A DNA stretch of 64,000 nucleotides, from contig NZ_BAABJQ010000011.1 in NCBI RefSeq assembly GCF_039543385.1, positions 62,001 to 126,000 on the forward strand, given 5' to 3'. Position numbers and translations under genes: made by a program. Of the stretch, positions 8,074 to 16,544 are shown one piece after another. Numbering within the stretch: the stretch's first letter is position 1; each line of letters begins with the position of its first letter. Below the pieces are notes generated by a model that was not told where the DNA came from, searched no databases, and saw only the letters and a list, made by a program, of their open reading frames with translations. The stretch comes from Rugosimonospora acidiphila (lineage in GTDB: Bacteria; Actinomycetota; Actinomycetes; Mycobacteriales; Micromonosporaceae).

Positions 8074-9462
8074 TCACCAGCTGAACCATTCGAGATGCAA
8101 CTGCTGCTCGGGCACGCCGATCAGGCGCGCGGCGTTGGCCGCCGACGCCATCCAGCCGTCCGGCCCGCAGACGTACACGTCCTGCTCGACGATGTCCGGC
8201 ACCAGCCGCACCAGCAGCATCTCGTCCTCGACGTCGCCGACCGGCCCCCAGGAACTGTCCGAGGCGCGCGGACCGGGCAGGTAGACCACGCGCACCCCGC
8301 GCCGGGCCGCGAGCTCGTCCAACTCGTCGCGGAAGGTGAAGCCGTCCGGGGTATGGGCCCGGTAGAGCAGCGTCGCCTCGCCCGGCCCGTACGGCAACTC
8401 CTCCAGCAGCGCGCGCAGCGGGGTGATGCCGATCCCGGAGGCGATCATGGTGAGTTTCTGCCGGGTCCGGCCGACCGCGCCCATCTGCCCGTATGGCCCC
8501 TCGATCAGCACCCGGGTACCGGGCCGCAGCGCCCGCGCCCCCGCGCTGCCGTCGCCCAGCTCCTTGACCGTGATGCGCAGCCGATCCGGTCGGGGCGCGG
8601 CGGACAGCGAGTACGGGTGCGCCCGCGTCCAGCCGGGGCCCGACAGGAACCGCCAGTGGAAGAACTGCCCGGCCCGTACCCGCAGCCGGTCCAGGTTGCG
8701 CCCGCTCAGGTACACCGAGACCACGCCCGGGGTCTCGGGCACCACCTCGCTGACCACCAGGCCGTGCCGCCTGCTGCGCCACAGCGGCAGCCCGATCCGG
8801 AAGGCCAGCACGCTGCCGGCCGCGATGCCGTAGACCGTCCACCAGTACGCGGTGGCGGCCACGTTGCCGACGAAGTCGGTGCCGGTCCACAGCTCGTGCG
8901 GAATGGCCAGCCCGGCGCCGAGATAGGCGTACAGGTGCAGCAGGTGCCAGGACTCGTAACGCAGGCGGCGCCGGGCCGCCCGCAGCGAGGTGACCACTAT
9001 CAGGATCAGCGCCACCGTGCCGGCGGTGGCCAGCAGCATGCCGGGGTAGTTGAGCACGAAGTCGACGAACTCGTGGATCACCCCGGCGTGGTCCGTCGCG
9101 GCGTACCCGAGCGTGATGAGCACGATGTGCGCCAGCATCAGGTCGAACGAGGTGAAGCCGACCACCCGGTGCCAGCGGGCCAGCCGGTCCTGGCCGAAGG
9201 AGCGCTCGATCTGCGGCACCCGGGCCATCAGGAACACCTGGACCAGCAGCAGGTCCGCGGAGACCAGGCCGGTCAGGCGGCCCAGCGAGTCGAACGTGGT
9301 GGCCGAGTTGGCCAGCTGCTGGAGGCCCTGGTTGTGAATCCAGAGGGCCACCACTATCAGCATGCTGAACGCGGCGGCGGCGCCGATGACGTCCGGCCAC
9401 CAGCCGCGCACCCGGGTGCCGGGCGCGGCTGGGGCCTGGGTTTCGAGGGTGCCTGCCGTCAT
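8074..9462 (-). CDS. Ferric-reductase-like heme membrane oxidoreductase with NAD(P)H/FAD domain
   Basis: 462 residues. The N-terminal half has about six membrane helices of the ferric reductase/NOX-like type, with helix histidines in RWHRVVGFTSFDLMLAHIV and YESWHLLHLYAY positioned to hold two hemes. The C-terminal half is a ferredoxin-reductase module with the FAD motif HPYSLSAAP, the NAD(P) motif IASGIGITPLRALL and the terminal CGPDGWM. It should move electrons from cytoplasmic NAD(P)H through FAD and heme across the membrane, plausibly to the FMN protein encoded next. Start at 9462 (MTAGTLE) is preferred over the upstream ATG at 9480. Confidence 0.85.
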   Translation of the reverse strand: MTAGTLETQAPAAPGTRVRGWWPDVIGAAAAFSMLIVVALWIHNQGLQQLANSATTFDSLGRLTGLVSADLLLVQVFLMARVPQIERSFGQDRLARWHRVVGFTSFDLMLAHIVLITLGYAATDHAGVIHEFVDFVLNYPGMLLATAGTVALILIVVTSLRAARRRLRYESWHLLHLYAYLGAGLAIPHELWTGTDFVGNVAATAYWWTVYGIAAGSVLAFRIGLPLWRSRRHGLVVSEVVPETPGVVSVYLSGRNLDRLRVRAGQFFHWRFLSGPGWTRAHPYSLSAAPRPDRLRITVKELGDGSAGARALRPGTRVLIEGPYGQMGAVGRTRQKLTMIASGIGITPLRALLEELPYGPGEATLLYRAHTPDGFTFRDELDELAARRGVRVVYLPGPRASDSSWGPVGDVEDEMLLVRLVPDIVEQDVYVCGPDGWMASAANAARLIGVPEQQLHLEWFSW

Positions 9463-9519
9463 CGCTCTTCCATCATGCACGGCATTGCTGCGCCGGCTTC
9501 GTGATCAACTCCGCGTCGG

Positions 9520-10158
9520 TCAGTGCCCGGACGGGTGGTAGACCAGCTCCCCGGCCTCGATCCGGGCGGAGACCCGGTTCTCCTGGGGAGCCAGCGGGCA
9601 GGCCCACCGATCGTCGTACGCACACGATGGGTTATACGCATAGTTGAGGTCGAGCCGCACGCGATCCGGTGCGACGATGATCACTCCTCGGCCGAAGGTG
9701 CCCTTGACGGTGTCGGTGAGGTACCGACCGCCCCCGTACGACTCGGAACCGCAGGTACCGTCCCGGAACGGCAGGAACAGGCCGCCCCCGTACGCCTCTA
9801 TCCACCACAGGGTCAAAGGGCCCCACGGGGTACCCGCGACGGCCACCCGCCGGTAGTGCACCACGCCGTCCGGTCCGCCGGTGTCGATGTCGATCCCGCC
9901 GTCGGCCGGGGTCAACGGCGCCTCGACGATCGCGTCGGGGTTGGCGGGGAAGTAGTTCAGGCCGGTGAATGCCGGCCGGGACTCGGTCGGGATCGGCGAC
10001 TGCGAGTGAGTGGCGAACATCTCGTTCCGGGCCGCCCGGAAGCCGGCCAGGTCCAGGCCGGACAGGTACATCTGGGCGACGCGCTCGCGCCAGTCGACCA
10101 GTTCGAGGTCGGCGGCGAGCATCCGATATGGGCTTACGGGTTCGGTCGGCTCGTTCAT
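9520..10158 (-). CDS. DUF1684 domain-containing protein
   Basis: 212 residues, cytoplasmic. The C-terminal signature GGGRYLTDTVKG..., LDLNYAYNPSCAYD and WACPLAPQENRV is diagnostic of DUF1684, a family found in actinobacteria and some proteobacteria without an established activity. The N-terminal half includes the recurring segment FTGLNYFPANP. It is upstream of, and on the same strand as, the reductase operon with a gap of 57 bases, so co-transcription is possible. Confidence 0.85.
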   Translation of the reverse strand: MNEPTEPVSPYRMLAADLELVDWRERVAQMYLSGLDLAGFRAARNEMFATHSQSPIPTESRPAFTGLNYFPANPDAIVEAPLTPADGGIDIDTGGPDGVVHYRRVAVAGTPWGPLTLWWIEAYGGGLFLPFRDGTCGSESYGGGRYLTDTVKGTFGRGVIIVAPDRVRLDLNYAYNPSCAYDDRWACPLAPQENRVSARIEAGELVYHPSGH

Positions 10159-10359
10159 TCAGTCGACGGTAGCGGCGGTTCGGTCGCCTCCTCCATCCAG
10201 TCCGCCGGCCGCCCTCGGCGGGGCGGTCGAGGCTCCGGCGATCCTCGCGATTCGAGCCCTTACCGAATGAGTTCGCAAATAAACTCTCCGTCACGGGCGC
10301 CGCGGAACCGCATCGAGGGCGCTCGTTGCGCGCGATACCTCCAATCGATAGGAGACCCC

Positions 10360-10833
10360 GTGACCGAGTCCACAACCCGGCGTGCCGAGGACGCCCGGCT
10401 GCTCAGGGAGAGCCTCAACCTGCTCGCGCCGGTCGCGCACCAGTTGGTCGCCGCCTTCTACGATCAGCTGTTCGCCACCAATCCCGCGGTCCGGCCGATG
10501 TTCCCGGACTCCATGGACCTCCAGCGCGAGCGGTTGCTGAACGCGCTAGTCGCGCTGGCCACCCACTACGACGAGCCCGACCAGCTGGTTCCGGCGCTGA
10601 CCGCGATGGGTCGCAACCACGTGCGGTACCGGGCCGAACTGCCGCACTACGCCGCGGTCGGGGAGGCGCTGATGGTGGTGCTGCGCAGGTACGCCGGCGA
10701 GTCGTGGAACGACGAGTACGAAAGCGCGTGGCGGCGGGCGTACACGTTCGCGGCCGGCACCATGCTGGCGGCCTCGGCCCTGGCGCCCTCGCCGACGGGC
10801 GCGCCGGCGGACGAAAGGACGCTCGCCGCGTAG
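10360..10833 (+). CDS. Single-domain bacterial globin (VHb/flavohemoglobin-like)
   Basis: 157 residues from a GTG start with AGGAGA seven bases upstream. The globin fold residues are visible: Tyr34 at B10 (AAFYDQLF), Phe48 at CD1 (RPMFPD), and the proximal heme ligand His87 in MGRNHVRYRAELPHY. It resembles the N-terminal globin of flavohemoglobins but stops without the FAD/NAD reductase domain, like Vitreoscilla hemoglobin. Likely roles are oxygen binding or nitric oxide detoxification with a separate reductase. It is divergent from the DUF1684 gene. Confidence 0.88.
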   Translation: MTESTTRRAEDARLLRESLNLLAPVAHQLVAAFYDQLFATNPAVRPMFPDSMDLQRERLLNALVALATHYDEPDQLVPALTAMGRNHVRYRAELPHYAAVGEALMVVLRRYAGESWNDEYESAWRRAYTFAAGTMLAASALAPSPTGAPADERTLAA

Positions 10834-10897
10834 CCGGCGCCGGCCGGATCCGCGACGGTTGGGCCCGCGCCGGCCAGGCCCACGGCGGGCGGTTCCG

Positions 10898-10987
10898 CGC
10901 TGGTTGGGCGCGCGGTGGGCGGCTCTGCGCTGGTTGGGCGCGCGGTGGGCGGCTCTGCGTGGGTTGTGCCCGCGGCGGGTTGGCGCC
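10898..10987. repeat. 30-bp tandem repeat at a convergent gene junction
   Basis: Two identical 30-bp units begin GCGCTGGTTGGGCGCGCGG at 10898 and 10928. A third, diverged unit starts at 10958, and a more degenerate copy precedes them from about 10852. The array occupies the gap between the globin gene and the 3' end of the minus-strand Pro-rich gene. It has no open frame of its own and no strong hairpin. Confidence 0.7.
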
Positions 10988-10989
10988 GG

Positions 10990-12381
10990 TCAGCCGGCCA
11001 GCAGGTACGCCGCGATCCCGATGGCGGCCACCACCACCAGCGCGGCCAGGAGCATCAGCGGCAGGACGACTCCGCGCCCGCGCTTGGTGGGGCGCACCTG
11101 GTCGAGCATCTCCCGCACCTGATCGAGCAGGTGGGCCGGGTGCTCGGTGACCGGCTCGCCGCTTTCGTCCGGGCCCGGGGCGGGCCCCAGCCGAGCAGGG
11201 TCGCGCAGCCGCATCCGGCCGGCCAGGATCAGCCAGAGCCGGGCGGACTCGGCCTCGGTGAACTCCACCGCCGCCTGCGCCGAGGCCAGCACCGACTCCG
11301 CCTCCGCGACGCGCTGCGCCGAGCGGGCCACCTCGGCCTGCGCGTTCGCGCCCTGCCGGGCGAACCACTCGTGCACCGCGGTGCGCCGCCGCGCGTGCTC
11401 GACCTCCGCCCCGGCCAGCCGGGAGATGAGTTGGGCGTAGCCGGCCGGTACGGGTTCCAGCGCGCGACCCGGGGCGGCCCTCGGCGCGGTGCGTGGTGCG
11501 CGCCCGGGCGCGCCCGCGCCCCTGGGCTCGCCGGCCGGTCGCGTTTTCGCGGTGCCGGCTGTCGCGGTGCCGGGCGTCGAGGCGTCCGGGGTCGCGGTGT
11601 TGGGCGTCGACGGCATGGGCGTCGAGGGCATGGGCATCGAGGGCATGGGCATCGAGGTGCCTGTCGGTGTGGTGTCGGTTGTCGTGGTGCCGGTCGGGTC
11701 GGCGCCGGTTTGCTCGGTGCCGGTTGGCTGGGTGCCGGTTGGCTCGGTGCCGGTCACGGGAGCGTCCCTCGGCTCGGCGCCGGTTGCCGGAGTATCGCTC
11801 GGCTCGGGGCCGCCGACTGGGGCGTTCGCTGCCGAGGCACCCGTCGGTCGGGTGTCGGTCGGTGCCGGATCGGGAGAGCCGGTCCGGATGACGGTTCCCG
11901 ACGTGCCTGCGGGCTCTTCGCCGGGGGCCGCCGTGTGGCCGCCGTCCCGCTCCCGGGCCTCCTCGCGCCCCGGCGGCGGCGCAGTGCCCGTGGCCGATTC
12001 GGCTTCTGGCGCGGCCCCGGTCGCTGGCGCTGGCTCGGGTCCCCGGGTTACTGGCGCTGGCTCGGGTCCCCGGGTTGCTGGCGCTGGCTCGGGTCCATGG
12101 GTTGGCTCAAGTTCCTCGGCAGGCTCAAGTTCCTCGGCAGGCTCGGGTCCCTCGACGGGCTCGGGTCCCTCGGCAGGCTCGGGTCCCTCGGCAGGCTCGG
12201 GTCCCTCGACGGGCTCGGGTCCTGCGGTCGGCTCGGGTTCGTCCGGAGGCGTTCGGGGCCGGATGACGGGATTGCGCGGGATGGTTCTCGGCCAGGCCCA
12301 GGCCGACCCGCGCGGATGCGGTTGCGCGGAGGGCGCCTGCGGGGTGCCCGGCTCGGTACCGGGCTCGTAGGTCTCGCTCAC
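10990..12381 (-). CDS. Pro/Thr-rich repeat protein with coiled coil and C-terminal membrane anchor
   Basis: 463 residues from a GTG that overlaps the TGA of the upstream FtsK-like gene (GTGA), implying translational coupling. Residues 50-290 are disordered and repetitive: GPEPAEGPEPVEG units, then TGTEPTGTQ and MPMPSTPMPST repeats. Residues 325-400 are charged and probably coiled coil (AGAEVEHARRRTAVHEWF...). The protein ends with a transmembrane helix (VVLPLMLLAALVVVAAIGIA) and almost no tail, so it is probably tail-anchored with its bulk in the cytoplasm. It is the last gene of the FtsK operon; function unknown. Confidence 0.65.
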   Translation of the reverse strand: MSETYEPGTEPGTPQAPSAQPHPRGSAWAWPRTIPRNPVIRPRTPPDEPEPTAGPEPVEGPEPAEGPEPAEGPEPVEGPEPAEELEPAEELEPTHGPEPAPATRGPEPAPVTRGPEPAPATGAAPEAESATGTAPPPGREEARERDGGHTAAPGEEPAGTSGTVIRTGSPDPAPTDTRPTGASAANAPVGGPEPSDTPATGAEPRDAPVTGTEPTGTQPTGTEQTGADPTGTTTTDTTPTGTSMPMPSMPMPSTPMPSTPNTATPDASTPGTATAGTAKTRPAGEPRGAGAPGRAPRTAPRAAPGRALEPVPAGYAQLISRLAGAEVEHARRRTAVHEWFARQGANAQAEVARSAQRVAEAESVLASAQAAVEFTEAESARLWLILAGRMRLRDPARLGPAPGPDESGEPVTEHPAHLLDQVREMLDQVRPTKRGRGVVLPLMLLAALVVVAAIGIAAYLLAG

Positions 12382-14966
12382 GACAGTCCATAAGGGATGA
12401 TCGCTTCGGCGGTGCGGTGGACCGTACGGTCGAAGTACAGCCCCCGCCACGGCCGCGGGTACCAGGAGGGGCCTCCCGGCTTCGGGTACAGCGCCGACAG
12501 GTCGCCACCGTGTACGTCCAGGGCGACCCAGGCGCCGATCGGATCCAGCCGCGCGCCCATTCCACCGAGATCGTCGCGCAGCCGCCCGACTCCGCGCCAC
12601 CAGCCGAGCACGTGGGTACGCCGTTCCGGTCCACTGTGGAGGATGCGGCGCAGGTGGTCGTTGGGGCCGGCGGCACGGGTACGGGCGGCGTCGGCCGCGT
12701 ACACGATGAGGAAGTGCGGGGTACCGCTGGCGTCGTCGACCGTTTCGGCGAACAGCTCGGCGACCGTGTCCAGGTCGTACCATTCGGTGTTCTCGGGCAG
12801 CGCGGCGTGCAGGTCGCCGGCCGGGCCCACCGCGTCCGGGTCGAGGCACGCCACCGAGAATCGGGCGGTCCCCGCCGGGAACTGGGCGGCGAGTGAGCGG
12901 CTGGAGGAGGCGAGCACGGCACACGCCTCCTCCAGCCGGGTGCCGAGCACCGCCAGGTTGCGCCCGGGCGCGCGGGGCAGCCGCAGCCTGGCCGGCTCAC
13001 CGGCGACGTCGATGGTCTCGCCCAGCAGCGCGACCGGCTCCCGGCCGCCCGGTCCCGGGATGCGGTCCAGCGGGAAGTCCGGCACCGCGTCGCCGTCGAA
13101 CAGCCTCGGCGGCTCCAGGCTCGGCGGCCGGCGCTCCCACAGCCGCAACTGCAGCGAGCTCCACGATTCCCGGTCGCTGGCCGCCGGTACCCGCACGATG
13201 CGGTTGCCGGGCAGGGCACCCGAGTCGGCGTTGATGACCGCGTGGTAGCGCGGGATGGACTCGGCCGCGGCGTTGTTCTCGGCCAGGATCCGGCGCGCCT
13301 TGGGCAGCGCCATGCGCAGCGCGAACTGGCCGACCAGCGCGGAGCGGCCCCACAGCGCCTCGATGCCGGAGACGTCCTGGCTGGCCAGTACCAGATGGAT
13401 GCCCTGGGAACGGCCGCGCCGGGCCAGGTCCTCCAGCAGCGTGGCCGCCTCGGCGGCCAGCGCGTCGCGGCCGGACAGCAGCACCTGGAACTCGTCGACC
13501 ACGGCGACGATCCGGGGCCAGTGCCCGGTCGGGTCCTCGGCGCGCAGCTCGGCCAGGGTGGTCACCTCGTGCCGCTTGGCCGCCTCGGCGCGGGCGCGCA
13601 GCTGCCGGCTCAGGAAGTGCAGCAGCGCCACCCCGAACTCGCGGTCGGTGTTCACGTTGATGCCGACCAGCCGGACGTGCGGCAGCCAGCTCGGGTCGCG
13701 GGTGCCGGGCGCGAACCTGGCGAAGGAGACGCCCTCCTTGAAGTCGAGCAGGTAGAACTCCAGCTCGGCGGGGGAGTAGCGGGCGGCCAGGCCGCCCATC
13801 CAGGCGTACACGAGGTTGGTCTTGCCGGTGCCGGACGGGCCGCCGATCAGCGCGTGCGGCGGGTAGTCGGCCAGCGTGACGTCGACCATCTCGCCGTCGG
13901 CGGCCTCGCCGATCGGCGCGGTCAGCCCGGTCGCGGCGGAGTGGGTCCACAGCTCGTCGGGCAGCAGGTCGCCGAAGGCCGCCGGTTCCGGGCCGGCCGC
14001 GACGTGCGCGGCGATTTTCCGGCAGGTGGCGGTGACCAGCTCGGCGGGTGGGGCCTCGACGGTCAGCGGCATGTCGTGGAAGCGGTCGGCGCTGACCGTC
14101 TCCAGGGTGTCCAGGAATTCGGAGTCCACAATGGACTCGATGGGAGGCCCGCGCAGGATCAGGTGTACGCCGCAGGCGACGCCGGTGCGCAGCACCCGGG
14201 CCAGCTGTGCCTGCTCGTGCCGGCTCGGCTCGTCCGCGCCCAGAAGTACCGCCACCCGCCAGTGCTCCGGCCGCCGGCCGGTCGCCTCGGCGTAGGCCCG
14301 CAGGGACGGGAACTCGCCGGCCAGCACCGTCTCGTTGACCCGCCGGATGTGGTCGACCAGGTCGTCGAGCAGCCGGCCCAGCCCGCCGGGCCCGACGAAG
14401 GTGAGCAGGCCGGCCGGGCTCAGCGGGGCGAAGCCGGCCAGCCCGCCGCCCAACTGCTCCGGGTCGTACCCGGTCAGCCGCACCGACCCGGGCGGCACGC
14501 AGCCCAGCGTGCGCAGCAGCAGCGCGGCCAGCACTCCGTCGCACTCGGCGCGCCCGCTACCGGTGATGCGCACGTGTGCCCGGTCGAGGAACGGCACCAG
14601 CGCCGGTACGTCGGGCGCAACGGTGCCCACCCGGACCGGCCCCGGTACGGCGGCCCGGCGCAGCGGAGTGGGCCGCCACTCCGGCCACGGGTCGCCGGCC
14701 GCACCGGGCGCGAGGAGTTCGGCGGCCCGGACGGCCTCCGCCGCGGTACCGGCGACGGAGGCGCGGTGCGCGACCTCCAGCTTCCGCAGGTGTTGCTGGC
14801 GCACCTCCTCGGCCCGGCGCGGCACCGCGGCCGCCGCCTCCTCGATGCGGGTGTGCCGGGCAAGGGCGGCCTCGACCCGGCCGCGGGCGGTCGCGAGGCC
14901 GGCGAGCGCCCCGGCCTGGGCCCGCGCGAGGTCCCGACGGATGGCCTCGACCAGCGAGTCACTCAT
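12378..14966 (-). CDS. FtsK/SpoIIIE-type ATPase of an uncharacterised operon
   Basis: 862 residues with no membrane helices. Residues 1-75 are an Ala/Arg-rich helical region. The ATPase core has Walker A GGPSGTGKTN (Lys382), the HerA/FtsK segment FYLLDFKEGVSFARFAP, Walker B IVAVVDEFQVLL near residue 490, and the sensor-like LVLASQDV. A C-terminal region (600-862) looks like a second, degenerate ATPase domain without a Walker A. Chromosome-segregation FtsK has N-terminal membrane helices, and EccC of type VII secretion has helices plus three ATPase domains; this protein has neither layout. The start overlaps the preceding gene by eight bases. Confidence 0.82.
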   Translation of the reverse strand: MSDSLVEAIRRDLARAQAGALAGLATARGRVEAALARHTRIEEAAAAVPRRAEEVRQQHLRKLEVAHRASVAGTAAEAVRAAELLAPGAAGDPWPEWRPTPLRRAAVPGPVRVGTVAPDVPALVPFLDRAHVRITGSGRAECDGVLAALLLRTLGCVPPGSVRLTGYDPEQLGGGLAGFAPLSPAGLLTFVGPGGLGRLLDDLVDHIRRVNETVLAGEFPSLRAYAEATGRRPEHWRVAVLLGADEPSRHEQAQLARVLRTGVACGVHLILRGPPIESIVDSEFLDTLETVSADRFHDMPLTVEAPPAELVTATCRKIAAHVAAGPEPAAFGDLLPDELWTHSAATGLTAPIGEAADGEMVDVTLADYPPHALIGGPSGTGKTNLVYAWMGGLAARYSPAELEFYLLDFKEGVSFARFAPGTRDPSWLPHVRLVGINVNTDREFGVALLHFLSRQLRARAEAAKRHEVTTLAELRAEDPTGHWPRIVAVVDEFQVLLSGRDALAAEAATLLEDLARRGRSQGIHLVLASQDVSGIEALWGRSALVGQFALRMALPKARRILAENNAAAESIPRYHAVINADSGALPGNRIVRVPAASDRESWSSLQLRLWERRPPSLEPPRLFDGDAVPDFPLDRIPGPGGREPVALLGETIDVAGEPARLRLPRAPGRNLAVLGTRLEEACAVLASSSRSLAAQFPAGTARFSVACLDPDAVGPAGDLHAALPENTEWYDLDTVAELFAETVDDASGTPHFLIVYAADAARTRAAGPNDHLRRILHSGPERRTHVLGWWRGVGRLRDDLGGMGARLDPIGAWVALDVHGGDLSALYPKPGGPSWYPRPWRGLYFDRTVHRTAEAIIPYGLS

Positions 14967-15993
14967 GCGCGCGCCCCTGGTCGTGCTCGTCGGGCAGCGC
15001 CTGCGGTGCGTCCGCCCGAAGCGAGTCGGGGTCGCGGCCGAGCCGGGACAGCAGCACGCCGACCAGCACGGCGCTGGTGACGGCGGAGTCGGCCGGGTGG
15101 GCCGGCGGCCCCTCCTGGCGGGGCGGCGGGGTGCGGCAGACCCGGGCGAGCAGGGTGTCCATCACGCTGGGGGGCAGCTCGGGCAGCAGGTCGCGCACGG
15201 GATCCCGGGTGGTCTTCGCCAGGGTGGCCAGGTCGGCGGCGCGGGGCTGGTGCCCAAGCAGGTCGCTGGCCAGCCGGTACAGCACGGGCGGGCTGATCGC
15301 GGCCAGGCCGAGCCCGACCGGCGGAGCGGCCCCGGTCAGCTCCCGGCGCAGCGCCTCCCGGTTGCCCGACCGCGTGTGCCTGGCGACGCGGCGCAGCAGT
15401 TCGGGTGGCTCGCCGGCGCCGTTCCCGCCGCTCGCGCCGCCTCCGCCGCTCGCGCCGCCTCCGCCGCTCGCGCCGCCTCCGCCGCTCGCGCCGCCTCCGC
15501 CGCTCGCACCGCCGACGGATCCGCCGCCCGCGCCGCCACCGTTGGTGCCGCCGCCCTCGTCGGCGCCGCCCGCCGCCTCGTCCTCGGCCTGACCACCCGT
15601 GAGTACGGTGACTCGCTGCGCCCACCACCGCCCGAGGCGGCCGGCGGGCTCGGCCTCGACCTGCTCGGCCGGCCGGTTCTTGGGCTCCGGCTCATCGAGC
15701 GCCGAGCGCCAGGCCTCCTCGGGCGGACGCCTCGACTCCAGGCCCAGGCCGATGGCCGCCAGGTATTCGGCCAGTGACTCCTGGGCCACCTGCAGGGCCC
15801 GGCCGGCCTGTTCCAGGTGTTCGGTGGCGCCGGCCAGCTCCGGGACGCCGATGGACCGGCTGGACTCCTGCCGGATCCACATCAGCAGCGACGACGCGGC
15901 CCGCAGCCGCTCCAGCGCGGCGCCGACCGGTGCCACCGGCACGCCCTCGGAGGTGGCGTAGAGCACGGCACCCAGCTCTTCGATCAGCGACAT
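14959..15993 (-). CDS. Hypothetical protein with (GASGGGG)n linker, FtsK operon
   Basis: 344 residues, not recognised. The N-terminal 100 residues are helical (starting MSLIEELGAVLYATSEGVPV). A low-complexity linker at about 140-200 consists of GGGGAS repeats, and the C-terminal 140 residues are again helical (PPELLRRVARHTRSG..., PPSVMDTLLARVCR). It overlaps the FtsK-like gene by eight bases and follows the 86-residue gene by 10, so the three genes are translated from one message. The two-domain layout with a flexible Gly linker suggests an adaptor, which is inference. Confidence 0.6.
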   Translation of the reverse strand: MSLIEELGAVLYATSEGVPVAPVGAALERLRAASSLLMWIRQESSRSIGVPELAGATEHLEQAGRALQVAQESLAEYLAAIGLGLESRRPPEEAWRSALDEPEPKNRPAEQVEAEPAGRLGRWWAQRVTVLTGGQAEDEAAGGADEGGGTNGGGAGGGSVGGASGGGGASGGGGASGGGGASGGGGASGGNGAGEPPELLRRVARHTRSGNREALRRELTGAAPPVGLGLAAISPPVLYRLASDLLGHQPRAADLATLAKTTRDPVRDLLPELPPSVMDTLLARVCRTPPPRQEGPPAHPADSAVTSAVLVGVLLSRLGRDPDSLRADAPQALPDEHDQGRAHE

Positions 15994-16003
15994 CGGGGCC
16001 TAC

Positions 16004-16264
16004 TTACAGAGTGCCCAGGTAGGTCTGTGCCTGCTCCACGGCGGTGACCGTGGCGGCCAGCGCGTCCTCCAGCTCGGTGGTGGCCTGGTTGAGCGCGGCC
16101 TGCGCGGTGTTCACCGCGTCGTGCCCGCTGCCCTCGACCGCCGCGGCGAGGCTTTGCTGCGTCTCGGAGAGCTGCTCGCCGGCCGCTCGGACTGCCGTCT
16201 GCACCTCGCCGATCTGCGCGATGACGGCGTCAATGGCCGACTTGACCTCGGCGACGCTGGCCAC
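16004..16264 (-). CDS. Small helical protein at head of FtsK operon (WXG100-sized, no WXG)
   Basis: 86 residues, predicted to form two amphipathic helices (VAEVKSAIDAVIAQIGEVQT and ALNQATTELEDALAATVTAV). Its length and helical-hairpin character resemble WXG100/ESAT-6 proteins, but the W-x-G turn is absent; the turn region reads EGSGHDAVN. It is the first gene of the four-gene FtsK operon, the position often held by the small secreted partner in type VII loci. GGAGGTCCACC precedes the start codon. Whether it is exported is unknown. Confidence 0.65.
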   Translation of the reverse strand: MASVAEVKSAIDAVIAQIGEVQTAVRAAGEQLSETQQSLAAAVEGSGHDAVNTAQAALNQATTELEDALAATVTAVEQAQTYLGTL

Positions 16265-16544
16265 AGGGTGGACCTCCTGGGATGGCGGGAACTCCCATCA
16301 CATCATGGCCGTCGTTCCCGACGAAAGCGACGCAGGTGGCGGGCCAATGTGATGGTCGGGGCCACGGGGGACATCGCGCCCTGCGATGGCCGAACTATCG
16401 GGTATCCGACGGAACATGGCGCCCATCGCCATGCGACGATGTCGATGTTTATCGATCTATGCGGACCGGCGTCGCCGTGACAACGGCGTCCGGCGACGCC
16501 GGAGCCGCCGTCGCAAGATCAGCCGCTACCGTTACGGTGAGCTG

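Noticed and set aside
6490..9504. Plus-strand open frame of 1004 codons opposite the reductase operon
   Set aside because: Low-complexity Arg/Ser/Ala composition; it is the antisense of three well-supported minus-strand genes.
12378..14966. EccC of a complete type VII secretion system
   Set aside because: No membrane helices, a single intact Walker A, and no EccB, EccD, EccE or mycosin genes in the window; only the FtsK/SpoIIIE class can be supported.
15422..15515. Non-coding tandem repeat
   Set aside because: The 21-bp repeats stay in frame and encode the Gly/Ala/Ser linker of the 344-residue protein in the FtsK operon.
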